NCBI RefSeq assembly: GCF_030250645.1
Contig: NZ_JASSVS010000006.1
Location: 1 to 64,000, forward strand
DNA length: 64,000 nt
Direction: 5' to 3'
Source of the DNA: Marinobacter azerbaijanicus
GTDB taxonomy: Bacteria; Pseudomonadota; Gammaproteobacteria; Pseudomonadales; Oleiphilaceae
Under the pieces are notes generated by a model. The model had not been told where the DNA came from. It saw only the letters and a list, made by a program, of their open reading frames with translations, and searched no databases. Made by a program: the position numbers and the translations under genes. Shown piece by piece: positions 18,174 through 26,140 of the stretch. Every line of letters begins with the position of its first letter. Positions within the stretch are counted from its first letter, which is position 1.

Positions 18174-21119
18174 TCAGTCTTTTAGGCCTTGGACCGCCGC
18201 GGCACCCAGGGCGACCTGATAGATGATCTGGCTAACATCTTTTGCCAGTTCCATGCTGCTTAGTTGCGAGAGGTTGAGAGGCACGACAACAGTATCACCA
18301 GGTTCAACCGGGTCTGTGCTGCCAAACCAGCGGCTTTGGTCAGGCACGGTTACAGAGCCGTCGGCCTTGATGACGTAGATTCGGCTTTCATCGGCCTGAA
18401 AGGCAAGGCCACCACTACGATTGATATAATCTTTGATCGAAAGACTTGGATCGTGAAGATGACTGGTGGCGAACTGCACTTCACCCATAACGGTAACAGC
18501 CTGGGAGATTTCCGGGATAGCAAGGGTATCACCATCCTGCAGCCTCACGTCGCGAGACGTTTCCCCGGCCAGCAATTCAGGCAAGTCGATCACTAGCCTG
18601 CCAACCGCCTGGGCTTCGCCAATGTCCTCTAGCACTCGCACAACGGTTTCCTCGTCACCCTCGATGGTAGACTCCTCACCGGGCGCGTCAGTTCTGGAAG
18701 TTGAAATATCCCGCCGCAGGCGACGCTGTGCCTCGTCCAGGCGCTTTTGTTCCTGCTCACGCAGGCGCTCTCGGGTGAAGACGGCACCTTTGGCGTAAGC
18801 ATAATCTGTCAAGCCCCCTGCCCGCTCAACCACCTGTGACAGCGTCTCTCCGCGCCGAATGGTGTAGCTGCCGGGAAAATTGACTTCGCCCTGCAAGGTG
18901 ACCGTCTGCTGGAGGTTAAGGTCTGGCAGGCGTTTGATGTGAATACGATCCGTCGGAGCCAACTCTAGACTCTGGTCTTCCGGCGTTTTGAGGCTGAGCT
19001 TAATAAGTTCGCTTTCAGCCCGCTGCTGGGTCAAACTTTGGCGAATCAGCTCGGCTTCGAGCGCATAGGAAGCATTGGTGAGTCCTCCAGCATAGCCAAT
19101 CAACTTTTTGACGCTAGTGCCTGGAAGCAGCGGGTAACTACCGGGGTATTTGACGGCTCCGGTAATACTGATAATCGGTGCCAATTGGCCAGGCAGGAGA
19201 TCCTCGCGAAGCTCTTCAATGACCGGCTGCAACAGATCCGAGCGGCTGTCATTGCGGTTGAATACCAGGATTCTGTCCAGCTCTTGTAAAGATAGGTTGT
19301 CTTCTGAATGCGGCTGATTGAGGGCGCTAACCGGCCTGTACGGAATTGGATTAATCTGTCGACCGAAATCACCCTGACGTCGGATGAGCAACCCAAATTC
19401 AAGATCTGCACTGATCAGGGATTGGCCATCTCTGGCAAGCCCACCAGCAAAGTGGATCATGTCGTTAATAGTGTGATCTTCCAGCAGCGGGTAAGTCCCG
19501 GCATACCGGACCGCCCCGTCTATAGAAACCAGGGGGGGGAGTTCTTCAGCACCCAGATCCTCGCGGAAAGATCCGATAATGGGCTCCAGCAGGCCAAGAC
19601 GGGACTCACCCTCTTCAAACAGTAGAATACTGTCCCGCTCTTTGAGGATAGGGTCTGCCTGACTGCCGGGATTGGCAAGCACATCCTTTGGGGAGAAACG
19701 TCGCAGCGTGACGTCGTAGTTTTCACCAGTCCGACTGGCAATCAAGCCGAAGTTGAGGTCTGTGTCATCATCAAGATGGTCGTTCCGGTTGTTCAGAAAG
19801 CGGGACAGGCGCATGCCCTGGCGCCATTCGTATTGCCCGGTTATCGGGGAGCTTCCGCGGATTTCCACAGCACCGCGCAAACGGTCGTGAATTTTTCCAA
19901 TCCGGATAGTGTCACCCTGCAATATGTTGAAATCACCAGCGTTTTTCAGCTCCAAATCTATCAGAGTGCGCTTGCTATCGGGCCGCAGGCGGGAAACCTG
20001 GATCTTGCCCGGATCTGCCTCGGCACGAAGGCCACCGGCAAGTTTCAATATATCCTGAAGACTGTTTGGGCCCTCGAGTTCATAAACACCGGGGCGAACA
20101 ACAGCCCCTGTCACCGCGATGCGGTCCTCTATGGCCGGAACGAATATGACATCACCGGATTTCAGTTGGGTATCTGCACTCCGATCTCCGGCAAGCATCA
20201 GGTCGTAAAGGTCAAACTGGCTGACAACCTTGCCGTCTCGAATCAACTGGATGTTACGCAGGCTACCACTGAGCTCTATACCACCACTCACGCTTAGAGC
20301 CTGGCTGATGGTAGAAAATGCGCTGACCGAGTATACACCGGGGTTGCGGGACTCGCCCGTGAGAAACACGCTAATACTGCGCAACTCACCCAGCGATACA
20401 AAACTTTCCACGCCAATAAATTTCTCTTTTACGATTCCCTGTATATAACTTCGAAGCTCTTCCAGGGTCTTACCGTGAACGCTAACAGGACCGATTTTAG
20501 GCAACTGGATGGTACCCGAACGGTCTATGGTAAGCGTAAGATCCTGGTTTTCACGACCGGTAAGCAGTATACGAACCTCGTCACCAGGGCCGACACGGTA
20601 ACCGACTGGAACAGGCGCATCACCAGAGGCCACAAATGAGGTGGGCTGCCCGGCGAACATTTCGTAGCCAAAAGGGAGTAGATCATCACCAGAGAGAGAG
20701 GAGGCCTGGCGCCATTCTTTGTACTCTTCGCGAAGGATGTCCTCCGCGGTTTTTTCATCTTCTCCCGAGGTTTTTTCTCCTTCCTGGACACCACTCACGG
20801 TCTGCTCGTCTGGTGCACCTCCACCTGTCTCGCGAGACTGGCCTGATGATTGTGCCTGCGCTTCTGCCAGCGGGATGACGCCAGGCTGCTTTCCTCTCTC
20901 GTTCTGCTTGCCTTGGTCTTCAGCTTGTTGCGTTTCACTGCCGGCCGAACTGCTGGTAGCTTGTCGGTATTGCTCCATCAGCTGTTGGCGCTGACTGTCG
21001 GGCAGGGCCTCTAGCTGGCGCTGCTGTTCGGGAGTCAGGCTCAAAGCATAAGCCTGCTGTGCAGTCACCAGTGCCAGAGCAATGGCAATGGCTTTCATAT
21101 AATGGCGGATCACGTTCAT
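18174..21119 (-). CDS. giant SLBB-repeat polysaccharide export protein (Wza/OPX-like)
   Basis: 981 residues, far longer than Wza (about 380). Signal peptide at the N-terminus (an alternative ATG at 21098 gives MKAIAIALALV); there is no lipobox Cys. Then a Gln/Glu-rich low-complexity segment to about 150, a polysaccharide export domain starting PVGYRVGPGDEVRI, and about seven SLBB-type beta-grasp repeats recognisable by G-x-V-x-x-P-G-x-Y and AGGL (for example ITGAVKYPGSYPLLPG). The C-terminus ends in a short hydrophobic stretch. It should form the periplasm-to-outer-membrane conduit for the polymer. Follows wzi by 8 bp. Confidence 0.88.
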   Translation of the reverse strand: MNVIRHYMKAIAIALALVTAQQAYALSLTPEQQRQLEALPDSQRQQLMEQYRQATSSSAGSETQQAEDQGKQNERGKQPGVIPLAEAQAQSSGQSRETGGGAPDEQTVSGVQEGEKTSGEDEKTAEDILREEYKEWRQASSLSGDDLLPFGYEMFAGQPTSFVASGDAPVPVGYRVGPGDEVRILLTGRENQDLTLTIDRSGTIQLPKIGPVSVHGKTLEELRSYIQGIVKEKFIGVESFVSLGELRSISVFLTGESRNPGVYSVSAFSTISQALSVSGGIELSGSLRNIQLIRDGKVVSQFDLYDLMLAGDRSADTQLKSGDVIFVPAIEDRIAVTGAVVRPGVYELEGPNSLQDILKLAGGLRAEADPGKIQVSRLRPDSKRTLIDLELKNAGDFNILQGDTIRIGKIHDRLRGAVEIRGSSPITGQYEWRQGMRLSRFLNNRNDHLDDDTDLNFGLIASRTGENYDVTLRRFSPKDVLANPGSQADPILKERDSILLFEEGESRLGLLEPIIGSFREDLGAEELPPLVSIDGAVRYAGTYPLLEDHTINDMIHFAGGLARDGQSLISADLEFGLLIRRQGDFGRQINPIPYRPVSALNQPHSEDNLSLQELDRILVFNRNDSRSDLLQPVIEELREDLLPGQLAPIISITGAVKYPGSYPLLPGTSVKKLIGYAGGLTNASYALEAELIRQSLTQQRAESELIKLSLKTPEDQSLELAPTDRIHIKRLPDLNLQQTVTLQGEVNFPGSYTIRRGETLSQVVERAGGLTDYAYAKGAVFTRERLREQEQKRLDEAQRRLRRDISTSRTDAPGEESTIEGDEETVVRVLEDIGEAQAVGRLVIDLPELLAGETSRDVRLQDGDTLAIPEISQAVTVMGEVQFATSHLHDPSLSIKDYINRSGGLAFQADESRIYVIKADGSVTVPDQSRWFGSTDPVEPGDTVVVPLNLSQLSSMELAKDVSQIIYQVALGAAAVQGLKD

Positions 21120-21127
21120 GCCTCAGC

Positions 21128-22624
21128 TTACAATCGGTAGGTCCAGCTGGCACCTAGAGACCATTGGTCTTTTTTGCCGCTGATGTATTCAATTTTTTTG
21201 TCGGTTGCCTGGAATGTCAGATTAAGCCAGCCATTAAGTGCCTGGACGCCGTAGCCCAGATCAATGATGGCGACGTTTTGGCTATCTGCGGGTACCGTAT
21301 AGAAGACCTCTGCGTTCGGGATGACAACTCGGTTGCCGCCATCCTTATTGAGCTCGACGTAGCTGACCTTGGCTGTAAAGTTACTGCCGCTGGGCAGGAA
21401 ATGGTGCGCACCCAAGGTGATGGCCTCGGCGTCTCCATCAAAGACTGAGGCCATATTACGACCATGATAACGAAAACCGGTGCGATACTGAAAATGCTCA
21501 AAGCTGATGTTGGGCATAGCGTCGCCAAGAAAATCATCAGCCAAGGTATTCGTGTATTCCAAAAACCACTGCTGATCGCCCTTCAACACCTGGGTGGTCC
21601 AGTCCGTACCCAGCAGCCAGGATTTACGGGCGGGGAATGCGCCGGCTTCGTCTTCGCCCATCATCTGGGCGTAGACTCCCATGGACTGGTCGCCGATTGC
21701 GAAGCCGTAGCGAGCGTCGATACTACCCAGCTGGTTACCGGGATCATTCTCGGCACCATCCTGGGAGTTGTCCCGGCCGATCAAGGCATCCCAGAGGGTG
21801 GAGGCGCTTTCAGATCGGCCTTTACCACCAAACATGATAGCGCGGGAGAAGCCAATATCCAGGCCTTCAATGGGCCTTACGGTCAGGCGCATGCCGATTA
21901 GCTTGGCTTCCGGTACAGCGCGCTCGTCTTCCAACTGGCCGGCAAATACGGTGAATTGCCACGGACCAACCCACTTCAGCCAGTCGGATTCCGGGGCGCT
22001 GGCATCTTTACGGTTTAGCCAGACGGCAGGCATGGGGCGGGCGTTGTTGGAGAGAATCAGGCTGCTTTGCCAGCCGGGGCCCCACCAACGGTCAATGGTG
22101 CCAGCGCCAAATACCCAGTTGCCAGCGGTTGCGGCCAGGTAGGAACCGTCCAGTCGCAGGGATTCGTCATCTTCCGGGTTGACTGCAAGGCCAGGCTTCA
22201 GGCCAAAGGCCCAGGACTCGCCCTGCCATTGTACGTTAAGACTGGTTTCGGCATTTTCACGAGGGCCAGCCTGGAAGCCTCTTACAACAGCCGGTTCGCT
22301 GGTGGCGCCCAGTTCGTATTCCGCACGCCAGCCCTGTTTGCCCTGCCTGTCCATCTCGAATTTGAGGTAGGCCAGCGGGCCACCAATAGCCCGGGTATCA
22401 CTGCCCGTTTCCCGGCCCAGGCCACTGTGAACGGTGCCCATCATGACCGGCCAGGTGGACGTGGTGCGATTCAGGTGCCCCCTGTCAGCCAGTTTCTGCA
22501 AGGCGAAGCGGGCACGGTTGTCACCGGGTTCCAGCCAGGGGGCGGCGGTGGCGATTGTAGAGTACGCAGAGACGATCAGGCACGCTACCGCCCCACCGAC
22601 CAGAGTCCAGTGTTTTAAGGTCAT
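21128..22624 (-). CDS. capsule assembly Wzi family outer-membrane protein
   Basis: 498 residues with a Sec signal peptide (MTLKHWTLVGGAVACLIV, cleavage near ATAA-APW) and an alternating beta-barrel pattern ending in LGASWTYRL with terminal aromatic-rich strand. The conserved EPGDNRARFALQKLADRGHL after the signal peptide and DRWWGPGWQSSLILS near 190 match the capsule_assembly_Wzi family. It would sit in the outer membrane and help anchor or organise exported polymer. First gene of the 22-kb cluster; codons 11-15 contain an ops element. The 236-bp leader upstream holds no gene and no promoter I can name with confidence. Confidence 0.85.
   Translation of the reverse strand: MTLKHWTLVGGAVACLIVSAYSTIATAAPWLEPGDNRARFALQKLADRGHLNRTTSTWPVMMGTVHSGLGRETGSDTRAIGGPLAYLKFEMDRQGKQGWRAEYELGATSEPAVVRGFQAGPRENAETSLNVQWQGESWAFGLKPGLAVNPEDDESLRLDGSYLAATAGNWVFGAGTIDRWWGPGWQSSLILSNNARPMPAVWLNRKDASAPESDWLKWVGPWQFTVFAGQLEDERAVPEAKLIGMRLTVRPIEGLDIGFSRAIMFGGKGRSESASTLWDALIGRDNSQDGAENDPGNQLGSIDARYGFAIGDQSMGVYAQMMGEDEAGAFPARKSWLLGTDWTTQVLKGDQQWFLEYTNTLADDFLGDAMPNISFEHFQYRTGFRYHGRNMASVFDGDAEAITLGAHHFLPSGSNFTAKVSYVELNKDGGNRVVIPNAEVFYTVPADSQNVAIIDLGYGVQALNGWLNLTFQATDKKIEYISGKKDQWSLGASWTYRL
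22581..22592 (-). promoter_or_regulatory. ops element (RfaH recruitment site) inside the wzi coding sequence
   Basis: Read on the minus strand, GGCGGTAGCGTG matches the E. coli ops consensus at all 12 positions. It begins 32 nt after the wzi ATG, overlapping codons for G-A-V-A-C in the signal peptide. In E. coli ops lies in the untranslated leader and pauses RNA polymerase so that RfaH can load. The rfaH gene is immediately upstream of this cluster, so the pairing is coherent. Confidence 0.8.
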
Positions 22625-22860
22625 AGGTTTATTTTATTGCAGGAAAACAAGACTAGAACGAATACTGCGGCACTTTCGTTCCCGGACTTATTCCCTGTCG
22701 GGCTGTGTTTGGCGTGTTTCAGAAGTGTGACGATTCTACGGCATCCCATATGACGCGCAAGTGACAATAACCCTGACAGGCCGGATATCAGACCCGGATA
22801 AGGTAAAAAATTGTTAAACGACTTTCGAAGTGTATGTTTAAAGTTACATTTCAGAATCAA

Positions 22861-22916
22861 TTGGGGTCAGACCCCAGTGCAATCTGTCTGGCGAACTGTC
22901 TTGGGGTCTGACCCCA
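22861..22916. repeat. REP-A copy 1
   Basis: Arms GGGGTCAGACCCC and GGGGTCTGACCCC flank a 25-30 base spacer containing AGTGCAATC. Each arm is itself a near-palindrome and the two arms are complementary, so the whole can fold as one long hairpin. Lies between wzi and rfaH; a REP-B copy starts 10 bp to the right. Confidence 0.92.
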
Positions 22917-22925
22917 TGCATCGAG

Positions 22926-22962
22926 TTGTCGGATTACGGCCTTTGGCCTAATCCGACCTACG
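22926..22962. repeat. REP-B copy overlapping the rfaH stop codon
   Basis: TTGTCGGATTACGGCC and GGCCTAATCCGACCTACG form a hairpin with a very short loop. The rfaH stop codon (TAG) and its last residues RRSD are encoded by this repeat. Confidence 0.9.
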
Positions 22963-23439
22963 GGAGGTTAGGGTTGAGAGGGGGACTTTTACGGTTTGTT
23001 GTTTCTGCATGAAGCTGATCAGGACGATGGCGCGTTCTTCGCCGTCGTAGGCCTGGAAGATGGCGCTGATGCCTTTGAAGGGGCCGTCGTCCAGTTCTAC
23101 GGTCTGGCCGGGCTTGATGCCGCCCTGCTCTGCCACTGTATCGAGGCTTTCTTTTATGTGTTGGATGACGTCGTCTGGAATCGCTGCAGGCTTGTTGGCA
23201 AAACTGACTACCCGTATTACACCTCGCGTAGACCGGAGTTTGGCCCACATGGGGTCGGTTTGCTCCAGGTTGACGAAGAGGTAGCCAGGGAACAGCGGTT
23301 CCAGTTTTTTGGTGCGCTTGCCGGCCCTGATTTTTTCCACCGTGATTTTTGGGTAGAAGCAGGCGATGTCCTGGTTTTGCAGGTGCGTCAGGGCGCGGTC
23401 GCCCTGGGCGGGTTTGTGTTGGAGGGCGTACCAGGTCAT
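22948..23439 (-). CDS. rfaH: transcription antitermination factor RfaH
   Basis: 163 residues (E. coli RfaH 162). NGN domain with MTWYALQHKPAQGDRALTHL, then GKRTKKLEPLFPGYLFV, closely matching RfaH rather than NusG, and a C-terminal KOW domain from about 110. By alignment with E. coli, ops-contacting positions K10, R16, H20, Q24 and T72-R73 are kept (K9, R15, H19, Q23, STRGV), while R23 is Asn here. It would load at the ops site 360 bp downstream in wzi and stop early termination of the polysaccharide operon. The ATG overlaps the XRE gene stop by 4 bp, so it is co-translated with a hipA/HTH pair. The last four residues come from a REP-B repeat. Confidence 0.93.
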   Translation of the reverse strand: MTWYALQHKPAQGDRALTHLQNQDIACFYPKITVEKIRAGKRTKKLEPLFPGYLFVNLEQTDPMWAKLRSTRGVIRVVSFANKPAAIPDDVIQHIKESLDTVAEQGGIKPGQTVELDDGPFKGISAIFQAYDGEERAIVLISFMQKQQTVKVPLSTLTSRRSD

Positions 23440-23762
23440 TGGGGCCTCTTGTTTGGGGTGTTTTGGGCGGTGTTCGATGGGACTGCTTTAGGCCTGATGG
23501 TCAACGCCATGCCGAAGGTGCCCAGTATCTGATTGAGTGTTCTGGCCGTTGCATGATTTGCATCGCGCTCAATGGCGGATATGGTATTGGCAGAGAGGCC
23601 TGCGATTTTACCAAACCGGCTCTGGCTGAGCCCGGTCCACTCCCTGCGCATTCGGCGAATAGCCTGCCCTATTGTAAGCTCCCCGGCGTCCAGGAGTTCA
23701 AACATTTCCTGGCGGGCAATAATTCTTTGTTCCGTGGATATCGGTTTTTTTAACTTTGGCAT
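23436..23762 (-). CDS. XRE-family HTH regulator, HipB-like
   Basis: 108 residues. A Cro/C1-type helix-turn-helix (LSQSRFGKIAGLSANTISAIER, about 45-66) followed by LNQILGTFGMALTIRPK, the typical tail of HipB-like regulators. It probably represses its own operon and could be the partner of the HipA kinase encoded 11 bp upstream. The N-terminal 30 residues form an extra helix-rich segment. Unlike E. coli hipBA, the regulator follows hipA instead of preceding it, and the third gene is rfaH. Confidence 0.82.
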   Translation of the reverse strand: MPKLKKPISTEQRIIARQEMFELLDAGELTIGQAIRRMRREWTGLSQSRFGKIAGLSANTISAIERDANHATARTLNQILGTFGMALTIRPKAVPSNTAQNTPNKRPQ

Positions 23763-23773
23763 AGGGTGAAACC

Positions 23774-25138
23774 TTATCTGCGCGGTCCAGCAGGCTGCGG
23801 CGGACGACTTAGCTGATCCAACACCTTCTCGACTGCATCGAACGCAATAGCTCTGTTTTCAAGCATCTCTGCCGGCGCACCATGTTTTGCCAGCTCTTCT
23901 TTCAGGCCTGTCAGTTGTTCCAGTTGGTCAGTCACGTCCCTCGTTACCTCATCAGCGTCGACAGACAAGGCATTGATGATCGTAGGGTAGTCTGGCTCCA
24001 GTTTGCCGCTTCTCAGTTCCCTGGGCCACAAGGTGGTCCTGGCAATGGCTTCGGGATCCAACACCATTGGGGCAAGGTCGTAGGCTGGTGATAGTTCGAT
24101 TTGTCTACCTCGCTTTATAATGGAGGTGTTTCGGCCGTGGTTGTCGCGATTGCCGATTGCGGTATTCAGAATGTCGCGCACCAGATAGTCGGCCAGCAAC
24201 CTGTCCGGGTTGGCCGGCCTGGTTACGCAGTTTTGCAGCTTTCTGATGACCTCTGCATGATCAAGGCCGGTGCCATCGCCTATCCGGCCCATAATGGAAT
24301 AGACGGATTCAACACCGTGGCAAACCAACTCACCCTCAACCACTTCCCGGTCGAAACGAGGGAGCCAGAGTGCGAACTGCCCCTCGTGTTCATCAAGGCG
24401 TGACCCTTTGATCGTGTTGAAACCGCGAGTCTCAAGTGCCCGGCAGATGGCAGCTTCGCCCTGAAGCACGGCGATATCGGCACGTGTTTTTCGGCCACGG
24501 GGAAATTTCACGAGCCAGTGTTTGCGAATCTCGCCTGGAGGCACCGTCCCTTCAAGCGCAAATTGCCCTTCGTGGTTTTCCACTAACAAGAGTTTGGGAG
24601 CATCGCCGCCAGCACCGGTCGCACCGCCAATGGCAACGCCCATCGCCTGGACATGCTCAACCAGCTTATCAGCCCGAGTGCAAACCTCTTCAGCGGAAAA
24701 ATACAAAAGGCCGGCCTGGGAAAGCTTCTCAGCAAAAGCATCGGCCGCTTCCTTGATTCGCAGGTTGCCGATTGGGGCAATGCAACCCTCCGCCAGCAAC
24801 CGAGTATCAATCGCCTGTTCCGGATCCCGCTCGAATCCAAGCATCTTTAACCAGTGCCGGCGGCCCGCGCCCTGTGGAATGATGTCCCTCAACACGGGGG
24901 CGATCTCACCAGCCAGGTAGTCACCGCCCAAATGACAAGGCAGGTTAATACCGACTGCTGTTTTGTCGATGAGCCCCCGCGCCTCAAAGTCACCCAGCCA
25001 CTCCAGAGCCTCTACTGCGTACTCCGCGCTGTAAGAGAAGATGGGCCTTCCAGACAGGCCTTGCTCCGGCTGTAAAAACCGAATAAGCCCCGCATCATGC
25101 CAGCGGTTGTTCCAATGAATCTGGAGTGTGAGCTCCAT
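23774..25138 (-). CDS. HipA-family serine/threonine kinase (toxin-like)
   Basis: About 454 residues from the ATG at 25138 (MELTLQIHWNN; AAAGG lies upstream). An upstream ATG at 25183 would add 15 residues. N-terminal HipA_N region, then the kinase domain: VKFPRGRK near 220, GEAAICRALETRGFN (helix C region), and the catalytic segment IGNRDNHGRNTS with YDLAPMV, matching the N-x-D-x-H-x-x-N and DFG-like motifs of HipA. E. coli HipA phosphorylates GltX and causes growth arrest; the target here is unknown. First gene of the operon hipA-HTH-rfaH. Confidence 0.87.
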   Translation of the reverse strand: MELTLQIHWNNRWHDAGLIRFLQPEQGLSGRPIFSYSAEYAVEALEWLGDFEARGLIDKTAVGINLPCHLGGDYLAGEIAPVLRDIIPQGAGRRHWLKMLGFERDPEQAIDTRLLAEGCIAPIGNLRIKEAADAFAEKLSQAGLLYFSAEEVCTRADKLVEHVQAMGVAIGGATGAGGDAPKLLLVENHEGQFALEGTVPPGEIRKHWLVKFPRGRKTRADIAVLQGEAAICRALETRGFNTIKGSRLDEHEGQFALWLPRFDREVVEGELVCHGVESVYSIMGRIGDGTGLDHAEVIRKLQNCVTRPANPDRLLADYLVRDILNTAIGNRDNHGRNTSIIKRGRQIELSPAYDLAPMVLDPEAIARTTLWPRELRSGKLEPDYPTIINALSVDADEVTRDVTDQLEQLTGLKEELAKHGAPAEMLENRAIAFDAVEKVLDQLSRPPQPAGPRR

Positions 25139-25225
25139 GGGTGATGCCTTTAATTCCAAGTTCGCTTGGTATTTTAGCATCAACCTGAAGTGTTATTACA
25201 AATCTGTTTGGAATTAAAGAATAAA

Positions 25226-25280
25226 TGGGGTCAGACCCCAATGCATTTTGCGAGTTGAAATGGCTTGGGGTCTGACCCCA
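25226..25280. repeat. REP-A copy 2
   Basis: Left arm GGGGTCAGACCCC, spacer ATGCATTTTG...TTGAAATGG, right arm GGGGTCTGACCCC. Sits between the start of hipA and the stop of vapC. Confidence 0.93.
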
Positions 25281-25284
25281 TGCT

Positions 25285-25662
25285 TTACAGAGGTGGCTTA
25301 CTTAACAACTCTTCCAAGGATATTGCTTTACCAACGTGGCGTTTGCGTAGCTTATCGTCGTCTGTGACGAGCGTAAATTCGCCTATGATGGCAGTCGCGG
25401 AGATTATGCTGTCGGGCAATTTGAGTGATGTGTTCCTGCGAATTTTAATGGCCACATCTTGAATTGACTCGCTAAGCTCTACTATGGCCAAACTCTGCAG
25501 AACCGCCCTCAGCTTGATCTCGTCTTCATCTTGCAGTGAAGGCCAGGAAAGCAACTCCATTTTCGTGATAACGGATGCTGCGTAAATATTTCTAGGTAGC
25601 GCTAACTTGCGATTGATCGCGTAGATGAAGGTATTGGTGTCCAGCAAATACCTACCATTCAT
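25285..25662 (-). CDS. PIN-domain toxin, VapC-like
   Basis: 125 residues from the ATG at 25662, which has AGAGGGAAG upstream and overlaps the antitoxin gene by 11 bp. An upstream ATG (25704) in the same frame is inside the antitoxin gene and less likely. The PIN acidic residues are all visible: LLDTNTF (Asp near 6), KMELLSW (Glu), LKLPDSIISATA (Asp) and LVTDDDKL (Asp). VapC toxins are Mg-dependent RNases that cleave tRNA or rRNA. Confidence 0.88.
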   Translation of the reverse strand: MNGRYLLDTNTFIYAINRKLALPRNIYAASVITKMELLSWPSLQDEDEIKLRAVLQSLAIVELSESIQDVAIKIRRNTSLKLPDSIISATAIIGEFTLVTDDDKLRKRHVGKAISLEELLSKPPL

Positions 25663-25876
25663 CACGTACTTCCCTCTGTATTTCCAGGCCGTCCCTGCCT
25701 TCAAATGCTTTTATTCCGCAGTCAGTGAAATCCAGGGAGGTCTCTGTAGGGTCCTGAGAACCTTGCCCTGACACCATCACAACAATTCTTGCATGGCGAT
25801 TCTCCAGTTGGCTGTATTTTTCAGGGATTTTCACTACACCATTCTGAATATCTGCTTCGAACTCTATTGCGAACAT
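25652..25876 (-). CDS. VapC-associated antitoxin
   Basis: 74 residues. The N-terminal stretch FEADIQNGVVKIPEKYSQL is like a family of small antitoxin proteins (DUF2281/VapB-type) found before PIN toxins. The C-terminal part is acidic and Trp-terminated, suited to wrapping the toxin active site. First gene of the pair, coupled with vapC by an 11-bp overlap. Name is based mostly on partner and size. Confidence 0.72.
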   Translation of the reverse strand: MFAIEFEADIQNGVVKIPEKYSQLENRHARIVVMVSGQGSQDPTETSLDFTDCGIKAFEGRDGLEIQREVRDEW

Positions 25877-25949
25877 TTTCGGGGCCTCAATTGCGCTAGG
25901 CTTGAAATTATATCAGAGTTGCCGGATTACGCTTAATACCCGGAATACA

Positions 25950-26004
25950 TGGGGTCAGACCCCAATGCATTTTGCCTGATGAAATGGTTTGGGGTCTGCC
26001 CCCC
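25950..26004. repeat. REP-A copy 3
   Basis: Left arm intact, spacer ATGCATTTTGCC...TGAAATGG, right arm degenerate (GGGGTCTGCCCCCC). Just left of it (about 25918-25945) is a partial REP-B remnant, GCCGGATTACGCTTAAT. Lies between vapB and the T6SS immunity gene. Confidence 0.88.
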
Positions 26005-26016
26005 CTGGCTTACACT

Positions 26017-26085
26017 CTATTCATTACCGTTTAGAATGAGGCGGAGTCCGTTTCCTCCCGTGATTTTCCGGCCATCCTTCTCACT
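26017..26085 (-). pseudogene. orphan C-terminal tip of a second VasX-like effector
   Basis: On the minus strand this piece reads EKDGRKITGGNGLRLILNGNE then stop, nearly the same as EKDGRKVTGENGLRIILDG near the C-terminus of the effector at 26988-29855. A TGA just upstream in frame shows that it is not expressed. It stands directly 3' of the immunity gene, as expected for a leftover toxin tail after duplication or tip exchange. Confidence 0.7.
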
Positions 26086-26140
26086 CGGTCGTCAGTTCAA
26101 TAGGGCAGAACGCAGTATCAGGGAAACCTCGATTACTGGA

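Noticed and set aside
12535..22624. The cluster as a complete enterobacterial common antigen locus
   Set aside because: wecB, wecC and wecG are missing, and rhamnose genes, a Wzi-like protein and a sulfotransferase are present; only the Fuc4NAc step is shared.
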